In this document: positions 50,301 through 58,465 of the stretch, one piece after another
Position numbering within the stretch: the stretch's first letter is position 1
Layout of the letters: every line of letters begins with the position of its first letter
Source: Bacillus gobiensis
Lineage (GTDB): Bacteria > Bacillota > Bacilli > Bacillales > Bacillaceae
NCBI RefSeq assembly: GCF_001278705.1
Contig: NZ_CP012600.1
Coordinates: 1,178,190-1,242,189, forward strand
Reading direction: 5' to 3'
DNA length: 64,000 nucleotides
Notes under the pieces: model-generated
Database searches by the model: none
Told to the model about the DNA's origin: nothing
The model's input: the letters and a program-made list of their open reading frames with translations, nothing else
Made by a program: the position numbers and the translations under genes

Positions 50301-50535
50301 CAAATTTGATTTCACTCTGTTTGCGGAAAAAGGAAAAGAAACGATCATTTTTGAATTTGAATATGCAAGTCAATTGTATAAAAAAGAAACGATAAATAAA
50401 TTTGCGAAGGACTTCCAAGTTATTTTGGAAACGATTTGTACCGATAGGGAAATAAAGCTGAAGGAGATCGAGATCGAAGGATTACTCGGCGACAACACAG
50501 AAATCGAAAATGTTACCTTTCAATTTTTAGATTAA
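38341..50535 (+). CDS. Giant NRPS, C-A-T-E-C-A-T-C-A(Asp)-T-C
   Basis: 4064 residues from ATG 38341 (AAAGGAGGAG upstream; the longer frame from 38314 is less likely). Domains: C (HHHILYDGW, about 144), A (about 451), T (ELGGDSI, about 987), E (HHLIVDG about 1173, RTVGWF about 1323); C (HHHLQLDGW, about 1640), A (about 1954), T (EIGGQSL, about 2512); C (HHIVSDG, about 2700), A (about 3007), T (EMGGNSL, about 3553); final C (HHLVSDG, about 3750). The first two C domains have the Q-E-G-M/Q-Q-S-M type start of domains that follow an epimerase, so the Asn-E protein should feed the first. Codes by eye: D-P-E-N-I-G-N-V-D, D-I-E-N-I-G-A-M-T, and D-L-T-K-V-G-H-I-G (Asp). No thioesterase: it ends in a C domain, so the chain must pass to another protein. 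Confidence 0.93.
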   Translation: MAKLDKQNVEDILSLIPIQEGMLFHYLKDPHSDEYFEQICLQMSGEINIPFFTKAWESVIQTNEQLRTLFRWEKVGAPVQIVLKEHKPNIEIINLQHRDEKEKRDMLETIKINDREKKFDLREVPFRITICKLAEEQYEMILSHHHILYDGWSNGIILKEFINAYQCLTDSETYKLPAKKKYKEFVKYLKYQDKDKQKTYWQGYLKGFDSQTKLETKKRTDQSIRNDRHYRIRLSKRNLEEFAQKHEVTLAALLYSLWGIVLQKNNNSDDIVFGSTISGRAGTFQGIEEMVGLFINTIPLRVKRELGETFAELVKSVNRATQDWEVYGHSSLTDIQRYSELDEKTDLFDTIVVFENYPLDQAVLSKKSSIVFQSFSAFEMTNYGLSISIHAFNDIEVAFSYNDQLYDERTIKRLAEHFALISEEGLKHPEKPVDQIEIVSADEKKQILWDFNDTERVYSSEMTIAELFEQQAAKTPNNVAVVDQDRAVTYKQLNEMSNSLANVLLKKGIKKGEIVAFITGHSIEMVAGMIGVLKAGAAYVPIDPEYPASRIRLMLQDSGARFVLTGESDNNVCEPFAEDSILYVYDSRLFFGETTHPRIAQNPNDLFAVFYTSGTTGKPKGVMIEHRSVVNLIQWFGETYEITEHTNLLQVTNYVFDPTIEDFFGTLLYGATLHIAEKDLILDKERFCDYVDQHQIHMINFIPTVLKELLCHDRKLTSLRAVISGGERLEELLKDEFIQRGYTLYNNYGPAETTVDALSVKCSEAKVSLGKPIANVRCYILDKDQNLSPIGVTGELYIAGAGVSRGYLNMPEATNENFMMDPFRTGDRMYKTGDLGRWLPNGEIEFLGRADHQVKIRGYRIELSEIHQVLVKLKDIQDAAIIDWELDSGKKVLCAYLIANEPIHVNQIREYVSNELPDYMVPAHYIQMDKLPLTSIGKLDRKKLPAPVIGTAKYVAPSNKIEEELVTIWSSVLGMEKDAIGIEDNFFELGGDSILSIQVAGKALQKDIEITVSQMFQYPTIAELAAHVEKKESTLGDGEEIVETGEVLLTPIQKWFFEQKLDNYHHWNQSVLLETQPGMKSGLLRESFQRLTRYHDSFRLRYFERNGEWVQSYFESHEHVRFDVHRYDETADSMNDVLSDLQNGLNITNGPLIRAAYFDFGDQQKGKLFITAHHLIVDGYSWRIMLDDLQAIYEQLINKRSGSLPSKSLSFKKWSDDLYEYARSDQLKDELGFWLENTPADLKPVPVDLEGGLNIEKSARTITQIMTEEETNDLLYAAGGNTKIDDILLSALSLTLTNWTGKTLVDLEGHGRQPLLKEHDLSRTVGWFTCVYPIVLGDMDQEKNMADVLKQVKERYRSVPNGGIGYEILFYLADKGVRDQIADKPRPQISFNYLGQFTQNLSKHSLFTLSEVNTGPARDPNGIRSHLLEIDCMVVEKKLSIEWKYSANSHLPVTIQCLASDFVDQLKHFIRYCKTLNQSYLTPSDFPLAIIDQKKLDELAEDYQTIEDIYQLSPVQQSMIFHHIYSPDSSVTVEQTVFSIESKLNVQVFERVWQTILERHESLRTSYHWEGLDEPVQMIHKHCEVPFQFLDWTTLSEDSQKLEQLIADDRKKGFDLSKPPLMRILVIKRSESSYEVIWTHHHLQLDGWCNSILFKEIGMLYEAYCKGETINLGKARSFKDYINWLRRQDTKKAEQYWRKTLEGFKTPIRFQTIFPVKEGTESAGFGNVAFDVSQETQQQIQSFARMNRVTLNTLIQGAWAILLNRYSEEIDITFGVTSSGRPADLKGSDSMIGCFMNTLPFRVTVNHDSNLITWLKRLQWKQAEMRQFEYTSLADIRSWSDMPRNSPLFDLYESIVIVENYPFDASLKDGIGPLQVKSIQVEEQMDYPLVVYCNLQPELHFKLLFDHRFLDETEANQILSHFVHILSEMIGTGDSAVGSILMISEKEHKSLLTCSNPEPMDYPKDLCFHDLFAARVQLRSDHPAILQNGERLSYKELDILSNKLAHRLIKLGVGPDIPVGMYVERSIKMAVGIVGILKAGGAFLPIDADYPGDRVNMMLTDARVPVLLTDSVLSEKVRGFQGRMVFLDTEWESVQKEPEDQPLSEVKSKNLAYVIYTSGSSGKPKGVMMPHEAVVSHSIDLMKRYELTPEDRVLQFSSISFDISLEQIFTTLAAGSALVLRDKQIWTPHQFSQKCMEYGLSVVNLPTSYWGEIVQEWQIRPKMIPEGVLRLVIVGGEQMSAEKVGVWESLPLNDITLLNAYGPAETAMTSTLYHVSGKGTKSAGLRFIPVGKPLANRRIYILDEQMRPQPIGVKGEIYIGGIPLARGYLNKPEMTRDKFIQDPYYHGYGDRLYKTGDLGKRLADGNIEVLGRKDDQIKVRGHRIDIGEIEVVLNRFDPIKDTVVIAKHGAAGEMYLAAYYVAAALTEPSNIRNFLRQKLPEYMIPSFFIQLDQFPLSPNGKIDRRALATKEIESDIVSEYEIPINDTQLRLVHIWERLLKTDRIGITHHFFEIGGQSLKAITLVSEIHREFDVELPLVKIFEGPTIKELSVLIEEMTEKKATYQAIQPVEEKEYYPMSAAQKRMYIVSQLEGAGTNYNITGAVMLSGNVDVQRIEEAFQALVDRHESLRTTFEQADGQIIQRIHQNVEWSMQHFYANEQNLEHVVADFIQPFDLKEGPLFRAAIVEMSPSRYVLVYDMHHIVSDGLSIAILINEFVSLYQKKSLPEVRIQYKDFAAWQNNKLESGLLHSQEEYWLQTFAGEIPLLDLPTDYRRIDKPISKGGSVTFDLESHRTSQLMQISNETGVTLYSVLLSAFNVLLSKYSGQEDIVVGTPVAGRLHAELEHVVGMFVNTLALRNYPDAKKAFDIFVKEAADQTVQALEHQEYPFEVLVDKLQLQKNGNRHPLFDVMFAFENVDEAKANLKDFEITPYEYTNRTTKFDLELKVTEQEGNLHFIFEYRTGLFQRDTIERMAEHFVKIIEVIIADITVLIGEIDLVTEEEKNKIIAFNDTDTMYKKEIKIKSLFEEQVVKYPQKRAVVFGQRELTYKELNEKANQLARYLIKKGAGPNRVIGLLAEPSIEMVVGLWGIMKSGAAYLPIDPEFPDERIKGMIEDSGAIALLTQSHLLHSKNNYNVDVIELDMEAILAEDISNPENNGAAHDTLYIIYTSGTTGTPKGVPIKNQSLVNYISWFTRVAEITSSAKTMLLSSFAFDLGYTSLYSALLNGGELHIAPKECYTVPEKLLAYLIDQKISYIKLTPSLFSHLINARMLEDEQYRMVLKLVVLGGEEVRQADIAKFNRLYPDTEIMNHYGPTEATIGSIAHKFNFANFDNQRIIIGKPIDNAKIFILDKDQKPVPIGVPGEICISGTGLSEGYLNQPQLTKEKFIETSIFGQKKIKLYKTGDIGRFTSDGEIEFIGRMDHQVKIRGYRVEPGEVTTILLQHHSVKDAIVVPKDDILYAYLVLKEGENGSGIRDHLLRKIPYYMMPSCFIRLDQIPLTPNGKLDRTALPEKADASVIDADFEWPKDSTDQKIAQIWEEILEVEQIGLNHSFFEMGGNSLKLMIVTGEIQKEFNVTIPLRESFKAPTVKGMSEFVKNASESIYFSPEPLEKHKYYELSSAQKRLYALSQMEGIGTSYNMPRATLIEGEINLDKLEEAFVEMINRHEALRTSFEVIEGEPNQRIHEKSEFTINYAVLDQNVYPDPMEEMHEGWAQLIDQLIQPFDLKKAPLARVFLFRLGSDKHVMLTDMHHLVSDGYSVDIMLQELLKIYQGHKLPDIHIQYKEFAGWQSKFLKTEIARKQEEYWLDVLTGDLPVLNLPTDFPRPEVQSYEGDSVIFETSEELKKRLDKLCLDTDTTLYMILSAAYSILLSKYSSQDDIIVGTPILGRTHPDFKQTIGLFANTIAIRSFPKREKSFAAFLTEMKEHLHQAYENQDYQIDMLIDQLHIKREPGRNPIFSTMFAYQEGNDKQNMTENIKMTPIEYRNKMSKFDFTLFAEKGKETIIFEFEYASQLYKKETINKFAKDFQVILETICTDREIKLKEIEIEGLLGDNTEIENVTFQFLD

Positions 50536-50544
50536 CCAGTTTCA

Positions 50545-50583
50545 AGCATTCGCTGTGATTTTTGCATGCGAGTGCTTTTTTTA
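50545..50583 (+). terminator. Terminator of the NRPS-PKS operon
   Basis: A nine-base stem (one G-U pair) followed by seven Ts, starting ten bases after the last NRPS stop codon. It marks the end of the biosynthetic transcript. Confidence 0.85.
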
Positions 50584-50789
50584 TCATTTTATTTTAAGCA
50601 GCAAGGACGTCTTATATGTATTGCGGCATTCAAGATGTCGATAATGTAGATTTAAAATAAAGTCTGACCGTTTGTAATAAAGTTGCAGTCATGTTTCACT
50701 ATACTAGAATTTTTATCTTTTTCGAAAAAAAGAATGGCCATTAAGCCATCTTATAAGCCATCTTAATCTTCTATTTTCTTTTTTGTACT

Positions 50790-51375
50790 TTAAAACTTGT
50801 ATAAAATACTGAGAAAAAATAAAAAGATAGTTGCCGTGCGGATGTTAGTACCTTCTTGGGCAGATTCCATACGCAAAACTTCCATTAAATTACGAACAGC
50901 CCACTTTGTTGCGCCATAAACCGCAACGCCTGGGTAAGCTTTAAGCCCAGCTACTGATGAAGTAGTGACGATATGTCCAGACTTTTGCGATGTAAATGTT
51001 GGCAATACTGCGGCGATACCATTCAATACACCTTTAATATTAACGTCAACCATACTGTTCCACTCGTCAGTTTTTAATTCGGAAAGTGGTGAATTAGGCA
51101 TGATTCCAGCGTTCAAGAAAATTCCATCGACACCACCAAAAGTGTCTTTAGCTAGTTGAACAAGCTGCTGACTATCATCTGAATTAACAACATCTGTGAC
51201 GCGATAAGCAGCTTGTCCACCAGATTTTTGAATTTCCTCAGTCAATGCTTTTAATTTGTCTTCGCGACGAGCGCCTAAAACAATTTAAGCCCCTTTACTA
51301 GCCAATAATTTTGCAGTTGCTTCACCAATTCCAGATGAAGCTCCAGTGATTATAACTACTTTGTTTTCAATTGCC
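50790..51375 (-). pseudogene. SDR-family oxidoreductase, nonsense and 3'-truncated
   Basis: From ATG 51375 (GGAGGAAT upstream) the protein starts MAIENKVVIITGASSGIGEA, with the NAD(P)-binding TGxxxGIG. A TAA at the place of a Lys codon (K-G-A-stop-I-V-L-G-A-R) interrupts it at about 51285, and the frame then continues. [14 protein letters not shown] and the catalytic YGATK are intact. After [10 protein letters not shown] the sequence changes to an unrelated [11 protein letters not shown] end, so the last 70 or so residues of a normal SDR are lost. It lies behind a MerR-type promoter and is probably dead. Confidence 0.8.
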
Positions 51376-51404
51376 ATCTTTATTCCTCCTTTGAGTATAT
51401 CTGG

Positions 51405-51435
51405 AGTTTACCCCATAGAGTTAACTCTAATGCAA
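51405..51435 (-). promoter_or_regulatory. MerR-type promoter of the SDR gene
   Basis: On the minus strand TTGCAT, 19-bp spacer, TAAACT. The spacer holds the perfect 14-base palindrome TAGAGTTAACTCTA (51416-51429). A 19-bp spacer with a central dyad is the hallmark of promoters switched on by MerR-family activators. Confidence 0.75.
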
Positions 51436-51586
51436 GAGAGAATTTTAATAATTTTAGAGATTAGCTAACTAGCTCATTTTTCTTCTACAAGTTTCTTCTA
51501 CAAGCGCAACTATCTTCTTAAGCATCAAAAGTTCCAATTTATCTTATTTGTTGCATTTAGGGAAGCGTAGGCTATAAAGAAATAAT

Positions 51587-51639
51587 ATAGAAAGAGCCGC
51601 CTGTATTTATTCATCTAAAATACAGGCGGCTCTTTCTAT
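51587..51639. terminator. Long perfect hairpin terminator, merR and SDR side
   Basis: A stem of more than 20 perfectly paired bases (around GAAAGAGCCGCCTGTATTT), with T/A-rich flanks on both sides. It directly follows the merR stop codon on the minus strand. Confidence 0.85.
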
Positions 51640-52055
51640 TAGTTAGTAATAGGGATTTCTATTTTGGTGTTTTTATGAATATCTTCCGTTCCATCTAATG
51701 CAGTTTTGTAATACCAGCATTTATGCTCGATGACTTCCATTGTTTTTTTTAGTTCTTCCATCTGGGCTTCTACAATAGCTTTTCTTTCCATAAACATGTC
51801 ATATCTTTGTTGCAACGTAGAATCCCCATCAGAACACCAATCAATAAAAGCTTTAATTTCCTTAATAGGCATCCCAGTGGCTTTCAGGCATTCAATTATT
51901 TTTAAGGCGTTGATATCGGATTCTTTAAACAATCGTGTTCCGTTGGGTCTCCGTTCTACAAAAGGCATAAGCCCCTCCTTGTCGTAGTAACGCAAGGCAT
52001 ATGGTGTAAGATTCAATTCTTTTGCCACTTCACTAATAGAATAGGTCTTCATCAT
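51639..52055 (-). CDS. MerR-family transcriptional regulator
   Basis: 138 residues. The N-terminal winged helix-turn-helix MKTYSISEVAKELNLTPYAL, RYYDKEGLMPF, R-x-x-N-G-x-R-x-F is typical; a coiled-coil dimerisation helix follows (about 80-120). No cysteine pattern for metal binding is seen, so it resembles the AdhR/YfmP-type regulators of SDR and aldehyde-stress genes. The first or second ATG may be used (AGAGGAG upstream). Three copies of TAGAGTTAACTCTA-like sites nearby are its probable operators. Confidence 0.88.
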   Translation of the reverse strand: MMKTYSISEVAKELNLTPYALRYYDKEGLMPFVERRPNGTRLFKESDINALKIIECLKATGMPIKEIKAFIDWCSDGDSTLQQRYDMFMERKAIVEAQMEELKKTMEVIEHKCWYYKTALDGTEDIHKNTKIEIPITN

Positions 52056-52083
52056 TAAACTCCTCTTTTTAGTTATTTATAGT

Positions 52084-52097
52084 TAGAGTTAACTCTA
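52084..52097 (-). promoter_or_regulatory. Second MerR operator copy, in front of merR
   Basis: Perfect TAGAGTTAACTCTA just upstream of merR, followed on the minus strand by ACTATAAAT as a possible -10. Suggests autoregulation. Confidence 0.6.
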
Positions 52098-52235
52098 CTT
52101 TTTTTGTGAACAATCCTATTACGGATTTTGTTAAATATCAAATTCAACATATAGGGAAAACTAGCTGTTGCCCATATAGATAAGGATATGAAACCAGTAT
52201 CGGTACGAACCTCCAAAAAAATATAAAATAATACC

Positions 52236-52266
52236 TTGACTTAGAGTTAACTATAACGTGTAACAT
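52236..52266 (+). promoter_or_regulatory. Third MerR-type promoter, without an intact gene
   Basis: TTGACT, 19-bp spacer containing TAGAGTTAACTATA, TAACAT, pointing rightward. Downstream is only a short frame (MNEKEL and stop at about 52296-52316) and then the LysR remnant on the other strand. The former target gene appears to be lost. Confidence 0.6.
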
Positions 52267-52399
52267 CGTCTTGCAAGAGGAAAAGTCAGGATAAAAATGA
52301 ACGAAAAGGAATTGTAATCTCCGTGATTCATTTATACCCGATGCAAGCGAATTCTCTTGAAAAATCTGAATAGTGCTTATTCTAGAGGTGTAAGTTCTG

Positions 52400-53121
52400 A
52401 AAATCCTATGATAAAGAATTTGAAAATTTCGCCTGAATTTCTTTTAAAAACATATCTGCAGCAGTGTGGAAAAAACCTGATGCTTTTTCCAAACAATATT
52501 TAAGCCAGATTCAAGTCTTGGCTCCAGCGGTCTAAAACAAAGGTTACTTTCACTAGACGTATTCACTATTTTATCAAGGACTACTGCATAACCAATACTT
52601 TCTTCAACCATAATGGCAGCATTATATGCAAGATTGTATGTAGTCACGATGTTTAATTTATCAAAATCTTCACCAAACCAATCCGCAAATTCATTTTTAG
52701 AAAATGTCTGTTTAATAGCCTGTCGTGAACAGATTAGCGGAACATTTAATAAATCCACTGCTTGAATGGTATCTTTGAAAGCAAGAGGACTGTCCTTCCT
52801 CATAACAACGCCCCAAACATCTTTGGCTGGAATATTGATATAATTGTATTTTGATAAATCAGCTGGTTGAATTAAAATACCAAAGTCAAGCAATCCCTTG
52901 TCAAGCCGTTCAGTCACATCGTCTTCGTTTCCGCTGTAGAGGTGATACCGTATATTTGTATAACTTAACTGTAAATCTCTTACTACCCGTGCAATCTGTT
53001 TCATGGCTTGTGTTTCCCCGCCACCTATATAAACATCACCACTTATTGTTTCTTCCATGGAACTAAATTCTGCCTCTATTTTACCAACCATATATTGTGA
53101 AAGAAAAATCGGGACATTCAT
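52400..53121 (-). pseudogene. LysR-type regulator lacking its DNA-binding domain
   Basis: From 53121 to 52444 the frame encodes the effector-binding domain of a LysR regulator (SGDVYIGGGETQAMKQIARV, then LDKGLLDFGILIQPADLSKY, later VEESIGYAVVLDKI). The N-terminal 60 or so residues with the helix-turn-helix are absent; another gene scrap on the opposite strand begins there. Near the end, one missing base shifts the frame: the neighbouring frame continues as AADMFLKEIQAKFSNSLS to a stop near 52400. It is dead by truncation and frameshift. Confidence 0.75.
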
Positions 53122-53129
53122 TGGTATTA

Positions 53130-53261
53130 ATGGTTACTTTTTTGTTGACCGTCTTTGCTAATTTAACAATGGGAATTGGAGCAGGATTATGTCTTTTTGC
53201 CATCCTGTGTCTTAGAAAGAGAATGAAAGATAATCAAAAACAATTAAAGAAGGTCATTTAA
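53130..53261 (+). pseudogene. C-terminal scrap of a membrane transporter
   Basis: MVTFLLTVFANLTMGIGAGL, CLFAILCLRKRMKDNQKQLK and a stop. A hydrophobic helix followed by basic residues resembles the last membrane segment of SulP-type anion permeases, but the fragment is too short to be sure. No ribosome site is evident. It abuts the truncated LysR gene. Confidence 0.3.
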
Positions 53262-53730
53262 CGGTCTTCATGCGACAAATGTCAGTCGGATAAGAAAGTA
53301 TAGTTGTCTTTGGCAAACGATTCACTTTTAATGAATGCGCAGCAGCACTCTCCAAACAACCTTCTAAGCATAAAATGGTAAAACAAAATAGAAAACGAGA
53401 GTTGGCCTGACCTAAATAATGAATTAGGTGGGGTTCCAATTTCGTTAATCTATCATTGAATGAAAAACGACCTGTGCAAACAGTTTGTTTTTTATCATTT
53501 ATACAGGGGTACGGAAACAATTCAAGGAATGAGGGACCATTTTAGAAATGATTTCTACATTCAAAAATGATGTATAAATGACATTTTAGTTCATTGAGAA
53601 GTTGTTTTTTAAAAATCGTAGTCTGATTTAATATTATGGGACAAAAAGTTATTAACTCATGTGAAAATTTCTGCAGTTAATAAACAACTTTTGTAAAACA
53701 ACAGCCAACTCACAAAGATTACTCATGTTG
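53262..53730. other. Intergenic stretch without recognisable genes
   Basis: An open frame of 88 codons on the minus strand (53254-53520) has no family resemblance and no ribosome site. I see nothing else I can support. Confidence 0.4.
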
Positions 53731-53731
53731 T

Positions 53732-53925
53732 TTATATTTTTCTTCCGATGACCTTGCCTAACAAATCATATTTATCTAAGTAATGAAGAGAATTGGTTCC
53801 TCGGTTCACATTTTTCATGTCAGAAATATTCTGAATTGTAATATTATCAACACTTTTTTCAGACATGAGTACGATGATAGCCTTTTTAATGGCTTCTTGT
53901 TTTTTGGTTATTCTTCCTATACACA
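53732..53925 (-). pseudogene. TetR-family regulator, N-terminal fragment
   Basis: RITKKQEAIKKAIIVLMSEK, SVDNITIQNISDMKNVNRGT and LHYLDKYDLL form a TetR-type helix-turn-helix. It breaks off soon after (VIGRKI), so the ligand-binding domain is missing. The F-Y expected before LHY is replaced by N-S, suggesting decay. The true start is unclear. Confidence 0.6.
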
Positions 53926-53974
53926 AAAAGAAAGGATGTTTGTTGTTCATTATGTCTAAAATTCGAGGGAAAGT

Positions 53975-54194
53975 TGTTATTGGGTTGCGCCAAGAAGAAC
54001 GCGAAAATAATATTCGCAGCACGCTTATCTCTCCAGGAACGGTAGATACAGAACTTCATAGAACCATTAATGACCTTGAAAACCGTGAGTGGGTGGAGAA
54101 CCTCCAACGTACTATCGGTTTAAAATCAAGTGATGTAGCAGATGCAGTAGCATATGCTATTAGCACACCTGAAATATCCTTATCCTTTAGTTAA
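53975..54194 (+). pseudogene. C-terminal fragment of a second SDR oxidoreductase
   Basis: LRQEERENNIRSTLISPGTV, DTELHRTINDLENREWV, IGLKSSDVADAVAYAISTPE: the substrate-side end of a short-chain dehydrogenase, after the catalytic region. It overlaps in domain content with the end of the SDR remnant at 50790-51375 but differs in sequence, so it comes from another gene. No start or nucleotide-binding part is present. Confidence 0.65.
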
Positions 54195-54237
54195 ACAAGA
54201 AGGGTACCATAAACCACAGTTATAGGAACTTTATCGG

Positions 54238-54773
<536 letters not shown>

Positions 54774-54805
54774 TGGAAAGCAAGAGTTCTACACTCTCTC
54801 ACTTT

Positions 54806-54910
54806 CACAGTTTAGATTATACTTCTAGAGTAACTCATGGTTAAGTTTGAACTATGCTTGGTATTTCGTTCCCTACAATTACAAGCTATAAAAAGCTGAC
54901 TTCAACAAAT
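54806..54910 (+). repeat. Direct repeat, left copy
   Basis: About 105 bp from CACAGTTTAGATTA to TTCAACAAAT, matching 58337-58443 in the same orientation with roughly 15 differences. The shared core ACAAGCTATAAAAAGCTGA is unbroken. No gene content. With its partner it brackets the rph locus. The rest of 54716-55045 shows no gene. Confidence 0.75.
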
Positions 54911-55045
54911 CATTTTGACAAAGTGTCGTTGCTTTTGCTTTTTGTTATCTACATGGTTTTAAACTGATGCCACGCTTTAGAAATATCAGTTCAGTTCTCA
55001 AAAGTTATATCGTCCAGAAATCTTTAATGATTTAAATGTAATGAA

Positions 55046-57661
<2,616 letters not shown>

Positions 57662-57668
57662 TTATCGC

Positions 57669-57707
57669 TCAGGTACCAAGACGAATCATATGACAAAAAT
57701 TGTTCAT
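57669..57707 (-). CDS. Possible second small leader frame of rph
   Basis: Twelve codons, MNNFCHMIRLGT, between the MELRG leader and rph. There is no good ribosome site, so it may not be translated. Confidence 0.2.
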   Translation of the reverse strand: MNNFCHMIRLGT

Positions 57708-57711
57708 CTGA

Positions 57712-57729
57712 TCAACCACGAAGTTCCAT
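57712..57729 (-). CDS. Leader peptide MELRG upstream of rph
   Basis: ATG-GAA-CTT-CGT-GGT-TGA with a full AAAGGAG ribosome site eight bases upstream. A strong site in front of a five-codon frame, 66 bp before rph, suggests control by translation or ribosome stalling, as at other antibiotic-resistance genes. Confidence 0.45.
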   Translation of the reverse strand: MELRG

Positions 57730-57761
57730 GTTCACACTCCTTTAAAAAAATAAAAATAGGG

Positions 57762-57791
57762 TTGACTGAAATGGATTCTACGATGTATAAT
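57762..57791 (+). promoter_or_regulatory. Divergent sigma-A promoter upstream of rph
   Basis: TTGACT, 18 bp, TATAAT pointing away from rph. No gene follows before a strong terminator. Confidence 0.65.
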
Positions 57792-57842
57792 TAAAATAGG
57801 GATAATATACGAAAAAATGAATTAACAGTGTATATCTATATA

Positions 57843-57871
57843 AATTTACCACAGTTTTTTATTTTTATCAA
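57843..57871 (-). promoter_or_regulatory. Possible rph promoter
   Basis: On the minus strand TTGATA, 17 bp, TAAATT (TGTGGTAAATT). The region is AT-rich, so other choices exist. The start point would be near 57836, overlapping the divergent transcript. Confidence 0.4.
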
Positions 57872-57960
57872 TGTATTTACTTGTCCAACGCTATGATTAA
57901 ATGAAGAAAAAAACCTAATTTACAAGACAAATGACTTACAAAAAATAATATCCAATATTA

Positions 57961-58007
57961 AAAAGCCCAATTTCTTAACATTATCATTAAGAAATTGGGC
58001 TTTTTTT
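57961..58007 (+). terminator. Strong terminator of the divergent transcript
   Basis: Perfect inverted repeat (AAAAGCCCAATTTCTTA and complement), ten-base loop, seven Ts. It is T-rich on the other strand too. Confidence 0.9.
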
Positions 58008-58014
58008 CGTTACT

Positions 58015-58116
58015 ATGATGCTGCGTAAGCTCGGCAGCTATCCACGCCAGTATGATCTAACAGCGGTCTTACGTGAACTTGAAGGCATCGAGCATAGCTT
58101 ATTTTCAATTAACTGA
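58015..58116 (+). pseudogene. Internal fragment of a Tn3-family transposase
   Basis: MMLRKLGSYPRQYDLTAVLR then ELEGIEHSLFSIN and a stop. The block L-R-K-L-(A/G)-S-Y-P-R-Q-x-x-L-x-x-A-L-R-E-L-G-x-I-E-R-(T/S)-L-F is a conserved stretch of Tn3-type TnpA. Only about 33 codons are left. Confidence 0.75.
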
Positions 58117-58182
58117 CGGAATCAGAAATCAAGCTTATAAATAATAAAACAAAAGAAATAATTGCTTTTAATGAAAAGAGTA

Positions 58183-58228
58183 AAACCTCGAAAAACTGAT
58201 AGATCTTGCATTGATTTTCGAGGTTTTT
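58183..58228 (+). terminator. Hairpin with T-run, orphan terminator
   Basis: Perfect 12-base inverted repeat (AAACCTCGAAAA and complement) with a 20-base loop and a T-run. It may have ended the transposase transcript. Confidence 0.6.
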
Positions 58229-58336
58229 GTAAACAATTCTCGAACACAAATAATTTTTCCGTATTTTGAAATTCCTTTAGTTACTATATGTTTTATCTAC
58301 AAAGCTTAAAGGACATGAGTTTTGTGTCACAAATCA

Positions 58337-58443
58337 CACAGTTTAGATTACACTTCCAGAGATACTTTAATGGTTAATTTTGAACTCTGCTTGATATTTT
58401 GTTCCTTACAATCACAAGCTATAAAAAGCTGAATTCAATAAAT
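58337..58443 (+). repeat. Direct repeat, right copy
   Basis: Partner of 54806-54910, same orientation. It lies just past the end of the CoA-disulfide reductase gene. The rest of 58230-58465 shows no gene. Confidence 0.75.
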
Positions 58444-58465
58444 TTGAGCTTGCTTTTTTGAAATT

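Larger units (their letters stand above)
57798..58007 (+). ncRNA. Candidate small RNA divergent from rph
   Basis: Runs from a clear promoter (TTGACT/TATAAT) to a perfect 17-bp hairpin with a T-run, about 210 nt. It contains only trivial frames (MN, MKKKT). Its first 40 or so bases would be antisense to the 5' end of the rph transcript. Confidence 0.45.

Noticed and set aside
18119..50535. Known amicoumacin, zwittermicin, edeine or paenilamicin cluster
   Set aside because: From memory these clusters have more PKS modules or different tailoring genes (aminomalonyl, carbamoyl or spermidine-type), none of which is present; the domain set does not fit.
53254..53520. 88-codon frame on the minus strand
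   Set aside because: No ribosome site, no family resemblance, in a decayed region.
50790..54194. One SDR gene split by an inversion of about 3.1 kb
   Set aside because: The N-terminal piece (minus) and C-terminal piece (plus) have the right orientation for an inversion, but both contain their own version of the N-I-R-(T/S)-x-x-I region with different sequence, so they come from two genes.
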